The notes under the pieces: generated by a model
Told to the model about the DNA's origin: nothing
The model's input: the letters and a program-made list of their open reading frames with translations, nothing else
The model's database searches: none
NCBI RefSeq assembly: GCF_002245535.1
Contig: NZ_NKCN01000035.1
Coordinates: forward strand, 1-38,497
Source of the DNA: Mycobacterium lehmannii
Lineage (GTDB): Bacteria > Actinomycetota > Actinomycetes > Mycobacteriales > Mycobacteriaceae
Reading direction: 5' to 3'
DNA: 38,497 bases
Shown: piece by piece, positions 24,311 to 32,231 of the stretch
How positions within the stretch are numbered: the first letter of the stretch is position 1
Layout of the letters: each line of letters opens with the position of its first letter
Made by a program: the position numbers and the translations under genes

Positions 24311-25072
24311 ATGACTACGAAGTTCAAGGTCAACGAGCAGGTCTTCGTACCCTCACGCCTTCTACCTAATCCCGCGGCACAGAACTTCGCGCTACGCCGA
24401 GCAAAGGTGCTGGAGCAAAAAGCTCGCTCTGTACGCATCAACCTTCAGGACGAGCATGGCAACGACATCGAGGTCGCATCGAGGTTGGTGCATCGCAAGA
24501 ACCTCGGAATCGGTGTCATCCGAATCGGAGACTTCAAGACCGAGCTGAACGCGCTAGACCCATTGGCGAAATCAATGATGCACTACCTGCGGCTACTCCT
24601 CGAACCTGATGCAGTAGTCCTACGTGAGGTACGAACCTCTACTGAAATCTGCGCGGTGTGGGCAGAACTTGCACCGAGGACCAGCCACATAGTCTTGATA
24701 GGTCACGGCAACGCCGACAGTCTGAACTTCTTGGATCTCGATGCGCCAGTCGGTGGCGATCGATTCGGGACCATGCTTGCAGGCGCGGCGCCGAAAAGCC
24801 CACCGAAGGTGGTCATATCGCTGACTTGCCTCACCGGACGCGCGGCGTTCGCGAGTCCCTTCAGCGCCAGCAGCGTTTGCACCGATTACATCGCTCCCTT
24901 TCAGCTTGTGCACTCTGCGGCCGCGTCGCTATTCGGCCAGAGCTTCTTTGCCAATCACCTTTTGTCCGGGCTTGGGGTTGCTGCCGCATTCCGCAGAGCC
25001 CACGCCGCAGTTGGGACAGGCGTGACGTTTCGTCACTGGCGTACCGGAGGATTCACCACTCTCAAGCGATGA
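24311..25072 (+). CDS. Putative caspase/CHAT-like cysteine protease
   Basis: A 253-residue protein with no close family I can name. The N-terminal 60 residues (VNEQVFVPSRLL, then KARSVRINLQDEHGNDIEVASRLVHRKNLG) look like a small SH3/Tudor-like barrel. From about 100 onward it has the order of a caspase-fold protease: strand + His in SHIVLIGHG (H132), then KVVISLTCLTG with Cys173 at the strand end, then a helix and LFGQSFFANHLLSGLGVAAAFRRAH, like the helix after the Cys in CHAT domains. It would be a cytosolic peptidase, perhaps an abortive-infection effector. It converges on the Gabija-type genes, 32 bp apart. The His-Cys dyad is seen; protease activity and a defence role are inferred. Confidence 0.6.
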   Translation: MTTKFKVNEQVFVPSRLLPNPAAQNFALRRAKVLEQKARSVRINLQDEHGNDIEVASRLVHRKNLGIGVIRIGDFKTELNALDPLAKSMMHYLRLLLEPDAVVLREVRTSTEICAVWAELAPRTSHIVLIGHGNADSLNFLDLDAPVGGDRFGTMLAGAAPKSPPKVVISLTCLTGRAAFASPFSASSVCTDYIAPFQLVHSAAASLFGQSFFANHLLSGLGVAAAFRRAHAAVGTGVTFRHWRTGGFTTLKR

Positions 25073-25104
25073 CACGGGGCTGCCGTCCGCCGCTCCTGCC
25101 CCGA

Positions 25105-26814
25105 TTATGGATTGACTAAAGGGGCTGCGGAGTTGGGCCGCACGAAGACTACTTGATGACGGGCGCGAGTGAGGGCGACGCGAAGCAACCTTCGACTTGC
25201 TAGGTGCGGAGGATCCTCCCGGTCACTGAAAAATACTCCCGTATAGGGCTTCTCGACGATTGCGACACCGTCGAACTCCTTGCCCTTCGATTTGTGTATG
25301 TTCATGAGAATGCAGCCCTGCGGGTCGCGGAATTCAGTCGCAAGTCGGCCTTGGTCAAGGGCTCGACGAACAAGACCTGCCGCATCGCCATAGCTACCAG
25401 TCTGATCCCATTGTTCCGAAAGACGTCCGCCGATTTCGTCGGTGGCTCCGAACATTCGGATGAATCGAGCCGCCTGCACTATCTCCCGGAGTGCTGGCGG
25501 ACCTACCAGCACATCTCTGGCCGTTCGCCAATCGACGACAGGATTGCCCACAAAGACGATGCCACTCGCATTGCGCTCGTATAAGTGTTTGGCCGCTCGT
25601 AAACGTAACTTTCCGCCGTCGAGAAGGGTTGCGGCATTAGCTAAGTAGCTATCTCTAGATGCGAGGGCGCTCGCGATCGGACTATTGCTAATCGCGCTCT
25701 TCACTTCAAAGTATCGTGCAATCAACCGCAGCGTGTTAACGACGCCTTCGTCGTGTTGCCGCAGAGGCCACTCCAAAACAGACGCAACGACCTGCGCTGC
25801 CGCTGCGGACAGTTCTACATCCCAAAGGACGTCGTGCCGAATGGGTTTCAGCATGCTTCCGTTGTACGTCCTCGAAGTTGAAAGCCACTGCGATACATCA
25901 GCAACAAGGCCGTTAGCGCGGCACAGCACCGCGACGCTCGGGCTTGGAATTCCTTGCTTGCGGAGCTTCGAGAAGAGCCAACCGACTGCCGCATGCGTCG
26001 TCGATTCAAGCGCTGACTGCCATACGGTCAGCACTTGGACATCGGCAGTGTCCGGGAGGCGCCGGTTATGGAGCACCGCGTCAGCAAAATCTAGAATGCC
26101 GGCGTCGGGACTTCGATGATTGTCCCCACCGAGGTCGAAGACTGCGGGAGCAAGCGCTTCTTTGACCTGGTCCAACCGATGAGGATCGATGTTGTCGTCG
26201 TACTCAAAGATTCGCTGATCAGGATCAGCGAGGATGACGACGTTACTTCGAACGGCGAGACCCTGCACGAGAGTCCACTGCGCGTCGGTTGTGTCTTGGA
26301 ACTCGTCGAAAATGATGGTGGGATATCTGTCCGCCACGAGCTCGGCGACCTTGCCAACGTCATTTATAAGACGTGAGGCTCCATCGGCAAAACAGTCGAA
26401 AGCGAATAGCCCCTCGTCCTTGGCGAGGCGCTCGCGCTCTCGACTCCAATCTCCATCAAAGCCGGCCTTTGCAACCTTCTCCCGGTCGGGAAATAGTATT
26501 CGCGTTGGCCGGCCAGTCAGAAGTCGACCGTGCCCGCGGAGAAGATCGAGACAAAAGGCGTGATATGTCTGCACCGAAATCCACTGCCGCTCTTCGCTAG
26601 TCAGTACATCTCGACACCGCATCATGACCTGACGTACGGCGGCACGGGAGAAGCTGAGAAACAGGATCTCTTGCGCAGTCGCCAACAACGGGATGATCCG
26701 CTTCGCCTTCAGCAAAGACAGCGTTGTCTTTCCGGACCCGGGTCCCCCATAGACCATGACGCGTCCGTCGTGCTCGATGGCGGCGCGGGCTACGTCACTG
26801 AGATCAAACGTCAT
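25105..26814 (-). CDS. gajB: Gabija-type UvrD-like helicase GajB
   Basis: A 569-residue SF1A helicase, close to the size of GajB. Motifs are intact: Walker A GGPGSGKTT (23-31), SFSRAAV (Ia), DEFQD (170-174), ILADPDQRIF (III), NIHKSKGKEFDG (V, about 505-517) and VALTRAR (VI, 546-552). It is shorter than UvrD/PcrA (about 720), lacking the full 1B/2B insertions. Its ATG overlaps the stop of the OLD-nuclease gene by ATGA, the usual gajA-gajB arrangement. In Gabija, GajB is thought to respond to DNA ends or ssDNA and work with GajA to cut phage DNA and deplete nucleotides. Codon use is A/T-richer than in the core genes, suggesting transfer. Confidence 0.82.
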   Translation of the reverse strand: MTFDLSDVARAAIEHDGRVMVYGGPGSGKTTLSLLKAKRIIPLLATAQEILFLSFSRAAVRQVMMRCRDVLTSEERQWISVQTYHAFCLDLLRGHGRLLTGRPTRILFPDREKVAKAGFDGDWSRERERLAKDEGLFAFDCFADGASRLINDVGKVAELVADRYPTIIFDEFQDTTDAQWTLVQGLAVRSNVVILADPDQRIFEYDDNIDPHRLDQVKEALAPAVFDLGGDNHRSPDAGILDFADAVLHNRRLPDTADVQVLTVWQSALESTTHAAVGWLFSKLRKQGIPSPSVAVLCRANGLVADVSQWLSTSRTYNGSMLKPIRHDVLWDVELSAAAAQVVASVLEWPLRQHDEGVVNTLRLIARYFEVKSAISNSPIASALASRDSYLANAATLLDGGKLRLRAAKHLYERNASGIVFVGNPVVDWRTARDVLVGPPALREIVQAARFIRMFGATDEIGGRLSEQWDQTGSYGDAAGLVRRALDQGRLATEFRDPQGCILMNIHKSKGKEFDGVAIVEKPYTGVFFSDREDPPHLASRRLLRVALTRARHQVVFVRPNSAAPLVNP

Positions 26815-28649
26815 ACTTCATCGGGCTCATTCGCACCCTGCTCCTCCGGCACCACCTCGGGCTGGGCCGCCATGTGAATGTCGATTGCGACCAGTACATC
26901 GACCAAATCACTGGGCAGGTCCGCTTCGGTCTTGCAGTGGCCTATCAGAACAGCTGCGTAGGCGTACGCCTCGCCTTTTCGTGCCTTCAAGACTTTGCCC
27001 GCCAGAGCGGGCACGTCCTCATCGGGGATACCGGGACTGTAGGGATGAGATGAGGGATAGTCCGCTCTCGTCGATACGTCGGCGAGGAAATTTCGAAGGA
27101 TGTCTGATGGAATACCTTTCGTAAGCACAAGCTCGATTCCCTTCTCGGAGGATTCCCAGAAGTGATCAAACTGCGCACGATTGGCCAATGCGTCGGTGGG
27201 AGTTGGCCCGCTCGGCTTGTCGCAAGCGCCGTAGACATTCTTCCCGAGCGCTTTGAATATCGGGCCGTACCGATCGACATCCCCGTCGCCATTGCAGGTA
27301 AAGATCGATACACCCGAGAAGTCCAAATGGGTATAGCCGGGGCGTACCCGCTCAAGCACAGTTGATACGGCCGGGAAGACGACTGCTTCGGTCGACCCCT
27401 CGACGACAAGCACGCCACGGGCCAGAATGCTTTCCGCGAATTGGCGCCGGTTGGTCGAGTATGTCTTGGGTTTGATCTTCTCGAGATTGATCGGCGCGCC
27501 AATGAGCTTCGCCCCGTCGCGATGCACCATCACAATGCTTTCAGGACCGAACTGTTCGATCACGGGCCCCGAGTGCGATGTGACGATCGATTGGCCCATC
27601 TGTTGCAGGACGTAACGGGTGACGCGACGCTGTGTATGCGGCGGCAGCGCGATCTCAGGCTCCTCCATCGCAAAAATCACCGAGTGCGTGTCCTTCAGGT
27701 CGGCGATGATCGTTAAGAGCGCGAAGACGAGCAGGTTGATGGACCCGGTGCCCTGGCGCAGGTAAGGCACGGGATGATTGCTCGGCTGCGTAGCAATAAA
27801 CAGCCGTACAACCTCCCGCAAATGTTGCCGCGTCAGGTCAGACGCAAAGAAGGCCGTTGAGTCCTGTCCAGCGGCAAGATTTACGAAGCGCCCCAGACGT
27901 TCCCGCAGACTTTCGCGGACCGCTTGCAGTTGCGGGATGTCCCCGATGGCGGGCTCAAGTGACGACAGGTGATCAAGAGTTTCCTGCCACATTTCCGCCG
28001 ACCCTTCACCGCCAAGGTGCAGGATCGTGTCGAGGAGCGAACCGCGCTGCAAACTTAGCGCACGCGTACCCGTACGTAACGCACGTAGGTATACGTACCC
28101 GGCCAGCCGCTTATGGTGACGACGAAACGAGGATAGCCCTCCACCCAATGCCGAAAGCCGCTCCGAGTCGGTGTCATCCGCAACCACCTCGGGATGAGCG
28201 AAGAACGTGTCACCAATGAAGTCGTCTTCTTCCTTGTCGTAGCGGCCGATGAAGCAAACAGGAAGACCCCACCCCACCCCTTCGTCGTTTGCACGGGCCG
28301 CTCCACCGGGTTCATCATCGATGAACCGGCGAGTTCTGTAGTCCCAGAGGCGCAGATGCTGATCGCCGAACCTGCGTGCCTCTTCTGCGCTCAAGTCGGT
28401 GAGCACGACATCGATCCGCATTTCGATGGGCGTGCCTTCCGGATCGACGTACTGGCCGCAGTGGAAATCATGCTCATCGATGACGGGCCGACGGAACAAG
28501 CGCTCGGGGCCCAGTACAAGGTCCAGGGCTTCGCACACAGTCGATTTGCCAACGTTATTCCCCCCGACGAGCAGAGTGTGCGGCGTGAAGGCAATCTCAC
28601 CGGACTCAATACCGCGAAAGTTGCCGATGCGCAGAGAGGAAACCTTCAT
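26811..28649 (-). CDS. gajA: Gabija-type OLD family ATPase-nuclease GajA
   Basis: A 612-residue OLD-family protein from the ATG at 28649. The ABC-type ATPase shows GGNNVGKST (29-37), a signature-like GTGSINLLVFALL (about 300-312) and Walker B VIFAMEEPEIALPPH (324-338), with SIVTSHSGP as the switch His. The C-terminal TOPRIM shows LVVEGSTE (E418, E421) and YGACDKP (D477). In tandem with a UvrD-like helicase this is the class 2 OLD/Gabija arrangement. GajA is a sequence-specific nicking nuclease inhibited by nucleotides until infection. An upstream in-frame extension to 28823 is Cys/Arg-rich and not family-like, so I exclude it. Gabija is favoured over a lone OLD nuclease because of the ATGA-coupled helicase. 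Confidence 0.82.
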   Translation of the reverse strand: MKVSSLRIGNFRGIESGEIAFTPHTLLVGGNNVGKSTVCEALDLVLGPERLFRRPVIDEHDFHCGQYVDPEGTPIEMRIDVVLTDLSAEEARRFGDQHLRLWDYRTRRFIDDEPGGAARANDEGVGWGLPVCFIGRYDKEEDDFIGDTFFAHPEVVADDTDSERLSALGGGLSSFRRHHKRLAGYVYLRALRTGTRALSLQRGSLLDTILHLGGEGSAEMWQETLDHLSSLEPAIGDIPQLQAVRESLRERLGRFVNLAAGQDSTAFFASDLTRQHLREVVRLFIATQPSNHPVPYLRQGTGSINLLVFALLTIIADLKDTHSVIFAMEEPEIALPPHTQRRVTRYVLQQMGQSIVTSHSGPVIEQFGPESIVMVHRDGAKLIGAPINLEKIKPKTYSTNRRQFAESILARGVLVVEGSTEAVVFPAVSTVLERVRPGYTHLDFSGVSIFTCNGDGDVDRYGPIFKALGKNVYGACDKPSGPTPTDALANRAQFDHFWESSEKGIELVLTKGIPSDILRNFLADVSTRADYPSSHPYSPGIPDEDVPALAGKVLKARKGEAYAYAAVLIGHCKTEADLPSDLVDVLVAIDIHMAAQPEVVPEEQGANEPDEV

Positions 28650-28827
28650 GACAAAGCTCGCATACGTACATCTGCGGGTAGCTGTATCAGTCGTGAGACA
28701 CCAACGGCCAAGTAAAGGTTCAATGGAAGTTCCCCCCGTCTCATTCTCGCATCCAGCCCCCTCGATTGGACCTGTTCGATGAAGTGTCCGGTTACTGCTG
28801 CAGCGGGAGCGACCGTCACGCACACCG

Positions 28828-29802
28828 TCAACGGCATAGATCGTTCTGCGAGTGCGTGCCAGTACTCTTACGCAATCGGACGATGTCGCCGGCGATCTCC
28901 AGCACGTCTGCCCGCCGATGATCTAAGTGCCCATGTAGGATTTGATTCTTCGTTACGAATATCAAGTTTTCTTCCACATAGAATCCGTAACTCTGATAGC
29001 TGGCGCCGTATAGGCCATCAGAGCTGCGCGGGTAGTCTGCGTACTGAGTTACGTTGTACTCTGGTTTTAACAAATGAATGAACGCTTTCTCTGCGTCTGC
29101 GACTATCACCTTATGGTGATGCCTCGAGACTTGGCCTCCCTCAAAAGCGGGGGCGGTGCCGACCTCGCGAATTACGGTTGGTACCAGCTCAAACGGAAAA
29201 AGAATGAGCTCGTCGCTGACTCTAGCGCCGATTCTATGCGGATGCTCATTCGATAATATCTTTTGGCGCGCATGATGCGCGCCTTCGAAAAGCCGGTCAA
29301 ACGTGTCCGAAGCCTTCGCGATACCGACGTAAAGTAAATTGTAGGTTGCGAACTCTCGATACCGCTCGAATGCGTGTATGCCAGGAAGGTTTCGGCTGCG
29401 ATCAAATATCAGCTTTTCGGTGGAGAACCACTCAAGGGGTTCGGTGTTTTCGTCGATGTCCACCTCACCTTCAACGTAGAATTTGATAATCTTGGGCCCT
29501 AGGTCAACAACTAATTCTTCCGGATCGAAGCCTTCGAAGCTCTTGGCAATGACGAATGGTTCGAGGATAACTTCATCGTAAAGGCCTTCTCCACCATCAA
29601 TGAAAATATGCACGTTCCCAGAATCTTCCACGCGGCAACCGTGAAATCTGACCTCATGACGGGTAGCCATGAGGTAGAAATCGCTTTGGCGCAGCACCGA
29701 CTCCGCCGCCTTGTCTGATTTCACCCATTCGGCCTCCTGATTGGAAATTGGAGGATAAACCAGCCTCAGTGCGGCCGACATTACATTGAGCGGGGGACTC
29801 AC
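28828..29802 (-). CDS. Hypothetical protein with GIY-YIG-like nuclease motif
   Basis: A 324-residue protein. The first half (to about 150) is acidic and beta-rich, with no named match. The second half has the order of a GIY-YIG nuclease: YNLLYVGIA (154-162), Arg170 and the His pair in DRLFEGAHH, then Glu238 in AEKAFIHLLKPEYN with Asn250. These positions fit the family's Tyr/Tyr, Arg, Glu and Asn pattern, though the match is by eye. It ends 178 bp before gajA on the same strand, so it could be an added module of the Gabija locus or an independent defence gene. The GTG at 29802 or ATG at 29781 may be the start; no Shine-Dalgarno is visible. Confidence 0.65.
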   Translation of the reverse strand: MSPPLNVMSAALRLVYPPISNQEAEWVKSDKAAESVLRQSDFYLMATRHEVRFHGCRVEDSGNVHIFIDGGEGLYDEVILEPFVIAKSFEGFDPEELVVDLGPKIIKFYVEGEVDIDENTEPLEWFSTEKLIFDRSRNLPGIHAFERYREFATYNLLYVGIAKASDTFDRLFEGAHHARQKILSNEHPHRIGARVSDELILFPFELVPTVIREVGTAPAFEGGQVSRHHHKVIVADAEKAFIHLLKPEYNVTQYADYPRSSDGLYGASYQSYGFYVEENLIFVTKNQILHGHLDHRRADVLEIAGDIVRLRKSTGTHSQNDLCR

Positions 29803-29961
29803 GCCGTAATGCTACGCTCACGAAATGTCTGGGCGGTCGGAAAACTGCCTGGAGCGGTAAGCAGAGCGGCCGCTCTGCTTACTTCAGCTACGCCACCTAC
29901 CGATAACACCCGATCCCGTCGGGTCAACTTACGAAAGTCATCGGTCCGCTGGCGGGGCCCC

Positions 29962-29974
29962 TACAATCCAGAAG
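29962..29974 (+). promoter_or_regulatory. Promoter for a leaderless mRNA
   Basis: TACAAT at 29962-29967 is a strong -10 element, and the GTG of the downstream AbrB-like gene begins after 6 nt, at the expected transcription start. This is the classic mycobacterial leaderless arrangement. Confidence 0.6.
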
Positions 29975-30207
29975 TGCCCGACTCCGAGTTCGTTGAGACA
30001 GACCACCGCGGACGCATCACTCTGCCAGGCCACCCGAATAGCCGGTTCCTTTTGCGGCACAACGCGGATGGCAGCATTCTTCTTCAGCCTGCTCAGCTCG
30101 TTGCTGACGCTCAGTACGAGTACTGGTCCAATCCCGAACTACGAACCCTGCTCGCCGCCGCAGCCTCATCACGCACCGTTCACCGAAAGCGCGACCACCG
30201 CGACTAA
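29974..30207 (+). CDS. Small AbrB/SpoVT-like protein (putative antitoxin)
   Basis: A 77-residue protein. TDHRGRITLPGHPNSRFLLRHNADGSILLQPAQL is the swapped-hairpin pattern of SpoVT/AbrB DNA-binding domains (GRITLP then an aliphatic strand pair), followed by a helix with YEYWSNPELRTLLAAAASS. In actinobacteria such proteins are often antitoxins or small regulators. No toxin gene lies on the same strand. The GTG start is chosen because TACAAT sits 6 nt before it; the longer frame back to 29809 is Arg/Ser-rich and not family-like. The end overlaps the converging small ORF by 4 bp. Confidence 0.72.
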   Translation: MPDSEFVETDHRGRITLPGHPNSRFLLRHNADGSILLQPAQLVADAQYEYWSNPELRTLLAAAASSRTVHRKRDHRD

Positions 30208-30401
30208 TCACTCCGTACAGCGACGTAACTCACGAGGACGACGTTGATCCGTTTGGCCCGCCCGCTGCCAGGATCCAACAGTTCGTCCGCGATTCGGTCT
30301 CGGTCCGCAGCCCGCTCAGGATCCTCGGGTCCGTCGAAAACGTCGGCCGCCTCAGGCAGATGATCGCTAGCGTCGGCAGGGTCCACCTCGTCGTCGGTCA
30401 C
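30204..30401 (-). CDS. Small acidic hypothetical protein
   Basis: A 65-residue, very acidic frame (DDEVDPADASDHLPEAADVFDGPEDPERAADRD) ending in a hydrophobic NVVLVSYVAVRS. The GTG start has CAGGAG 9 nt upstream, and an inverted repeat AGTCAC-N6-GTGACT lies at 30431-30448 where its promoter should be, which lifts it above a chance frame. Function unknown. It converges on the AbrB-like gene with a 4-bp overlap; a DNA-mimic or partner role is possible but only speculation. Confidence 0.42.
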   Translation of the reverse strand: MTDDEVDPADASDHLPEAADVFDGPEDPERAADRDRIADELLDPGSGRAKRINVVLVSYVAVRSD

Positions 30402-30785
30402 GCGCCCACGCTCCTGTTGTTCGAAGATCCAGTCACTCTAATGTGACTTCGGCACCGCCGGATCGAGCCGATAAATGTCGCCTTATGTCGGGTACGCCAG
30501 CATTGCCCGGTTCGCGCCTGCACGCCGACAACACTCGGAATTTTTCGCCGCCGCTGGCCGAGACGCACGGGTGCCGACACCGCGCGGACGCAATAGTGCC
30601 GAGTAGCATCGCGGATCCACGGAGGATTGGAGACTATGTGGGACCAGGTGGCCATGCGCCAAAACGAAGCGGCCGATCACACTGGCGGTGCCGGCATTTA
30701 TCGACAGCCACAGAACGTTTTACGTCAAGAGTGGATACGGGCGGTTTCGCAATGACATCTCAGCTCGTGCGATTCGCGTGACGCT
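30402..30785. other. Intergenic stretch
   Basis: About 380 bp with no supported gene. It contains the inverted repeat at 30431-30448 and presumably the promoters of the flanking small acidic ORF and the membrane-anchored protein at 30786. Short frames here are shadows rich in Arg/Pro. Confidence 0.45.
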
Positions 30786-31253
30786 ATGATGAGCCGCCAT
30801 AGGCAAGGACACGATGGCCGTCCCGGCAAGAATGCACGGCGGTGGTGGTGGATCGCGGCGGTCGGCTGCGCGTTGATTGTCGGCGTAATCGCTGTCACGA
30901 CAACTGTTTTCGGTCTCGGTGGTTCTGATGACCGTGATGAGTCGGAAAGAGAAAAGGCACAGAAGCGCTGCGAAACCGAAACTCTCAATCGATTGATATC
31001 ACCATCGACTGCACAGCTAACAAAAGTGCAAACGGAGCTTAGTCAGCTCGACGCGGGCAGCCGCGATCTCTTTTCGCTACTGGACGAGCCTCTCAAAGGG
31101 GTTGATCATTCCCGCATACGAGTTTGGAATGTTTCGGGCGTTGTCGACGCGAAGAACGACTTCGGAGGCACAATCAAAACTCCCTTCACATGCCGCGCAT
31201 ATTTCGTCGACAGCGGCTTGGCTCATACCCTCGTTCTCCTCGACAACCACTAG
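30786..31253 (+). CDS. Membrane-anchored hypothetical protein
   Basis: A 155-residue protein with a basic start (HRQGHDGRPGKNARR), one transmembrane helix (WWWIAAVGCALIVGVIAVTTTVFGL, about 20-44), and an outside domain. That domain has a helical part with an early Cys (KRCETETLNRL) and a beta ending VWNVSGVVDAKNDFGGTIKTPFTCRAYFVD with the second Cys, probably a disulphide pair. It resembles single-pass mycobacterial/corynebacterial proteins of unknown role. Alone on its strand; no Shine-Dalgarno stands out before the tandem ATGs. Confidence 0.7.
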   Translation: MMSRHRQGHDGRPGKNARRWWWIAAVGCALIVGVIAVTTTVFGLGGSDDRDESEREKAQKRCETETLNRLISPSTAQLTKVQTELSQLDAGSRDLFSLLDEPLKGVDHSRIRVWNVSGVVDAKNDFGGTIKTPFTCRAYFVDSGLAHTLVLLDNH

Positions 31254-31503
31254 CACCGCCGCGCCACTTCGGCCGTCATCACAACCGCCGATGTTGCCGT
31301 GGATGCATTGATACCAGGACGATTCTGAGAACGGTCAACGCCGCTCATTCGGCAGACCGCGGAGGTCGAATGCACAAGCCTCTTTGCCAAGACACGCCTG
31401 TCCGACCGCATCTCCCCCGAGGACAGTGACAGTGGCATCTCATTGCTATTGAGAAGTGATGTCTCTTCCCCAACGACTGGGCCCACAGTGCCATCATTCT
31501 CGA

Positions 31504-32205
31504 GTGACCTCGAGAGCAGGGACGAAGACTGACGGCAGGCCGGCTATCCGCCTGGCGGCGATCTCATCCTTCGGCGCGGCGATAATTCACTTCGCGGTCA
31601 TGCCCACACATTGGCAAGCGTGGACGCAATCCGGAGTGTTTTTCGCCTCCATCGCGATGTTTCAAGTGTTGTGGGCATTCCTGGTGTCGCGACGCCCGAT
31701 GCCGGCAGTGTTCGCCGCAGGCATCCTGGCCAATGTCGCTGCGGCGGCGCTCTGGGTGATGTCGCGGACCGCGGGCGTACCCTTTGGCCCGCACTCGGGA
31801 CAGTCAGAAGCGGTTGATACTGCAGGTCTTTGCGCTCTCCTACTTGAGTGTTATGTCGTCATGGGGGCCGGCTGGGGGTGGTATCGCGTCGAACGCGCCG
31901 ATCCGATATCGCGATTCGGAAACGCGATCATCCTGGGCGGCGCCAGTGCCGTCGTTACCATCGCAGCGACGCTGGGGGCAGCGTCAGGGGTGCTGCTCGA
32001 CCACCACGGGTCGAGTGAGGCGGAGCAGAGCGACCATCCGTCGGCTAGTGACCATGCGGGCAGCCATAGCGGTGTTCCAACTCCTGCCGCTATACCCGTG
32101 GTGGAGGCGGCTCCGAAAAGCGATTCTCCGGCCCCGGTCGAACACCCCGCTCCGGCGACGGAACTATCAGATAAAACCGCGGAGGATCACCACCACAGCG
32201 AGTGA
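31504..32205 (+). CDS. Four-helix membrane protein with His-rich tail
   Basis: About 233 residues from the GTG at 31504; an ATG at 31456 is possible. Four or so transmembrane helices (LAAISSFGAAIIHFAVMP; VFFASIAMFQVLWAFLVS; PAVFAAGILANVAAAALWVM; AIILGGASAVVTIAATLGAASG) precede a disordered Pro/Ala/Ser tail containing DHHGSS, SDHPSASDHAGSHSG and a final AEDHHHSE. The His clusters suggest metal binding. It converges on the MPT63-like gene, 26 bp apart, and begins the metal-linked cluster. Function unknown; metal transport or storage is an inference from context. Confidence 0.72.
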   Translation: MTSRAGTKTDGRPAIRLAAISSFGAAIIHFAVMPTHWQAWTQSGVFFASIAMFQVLWAFLVSRRPMPAVFAAGILANVAAAALWVMSRTAGVPFGPHSGQSEAVDTAGLCALLLECYVVMGAGWGWYRVERADPISRFGNAIILGGASAVVTIAATLGAASGVLLDHHGSSEAEQSDHPSASDHAGSHSGVPTPAAIPVVEAAPKSDSPAPVEHPAPATELSDKTAEDHHHSE

Positions 32206-32231
32206 GTGATCCAGCCGCACAGCAAAAGCAG

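Noticed and set aside
28650..28823. N-terminal extension of gajA
   Set aside because: Cys/Arg-rich and unlike the OLD family, whose sequence begins with MKVSSLRIGNFRG at 28649.
30431..30448. AGTCAC-N6-GTGACT as a CRP site
   Set aside because: The half-sites are in the opposite order to the CRP consensus TGTGA-N6-TCACA; kept only as an unexplained inverted repeat.
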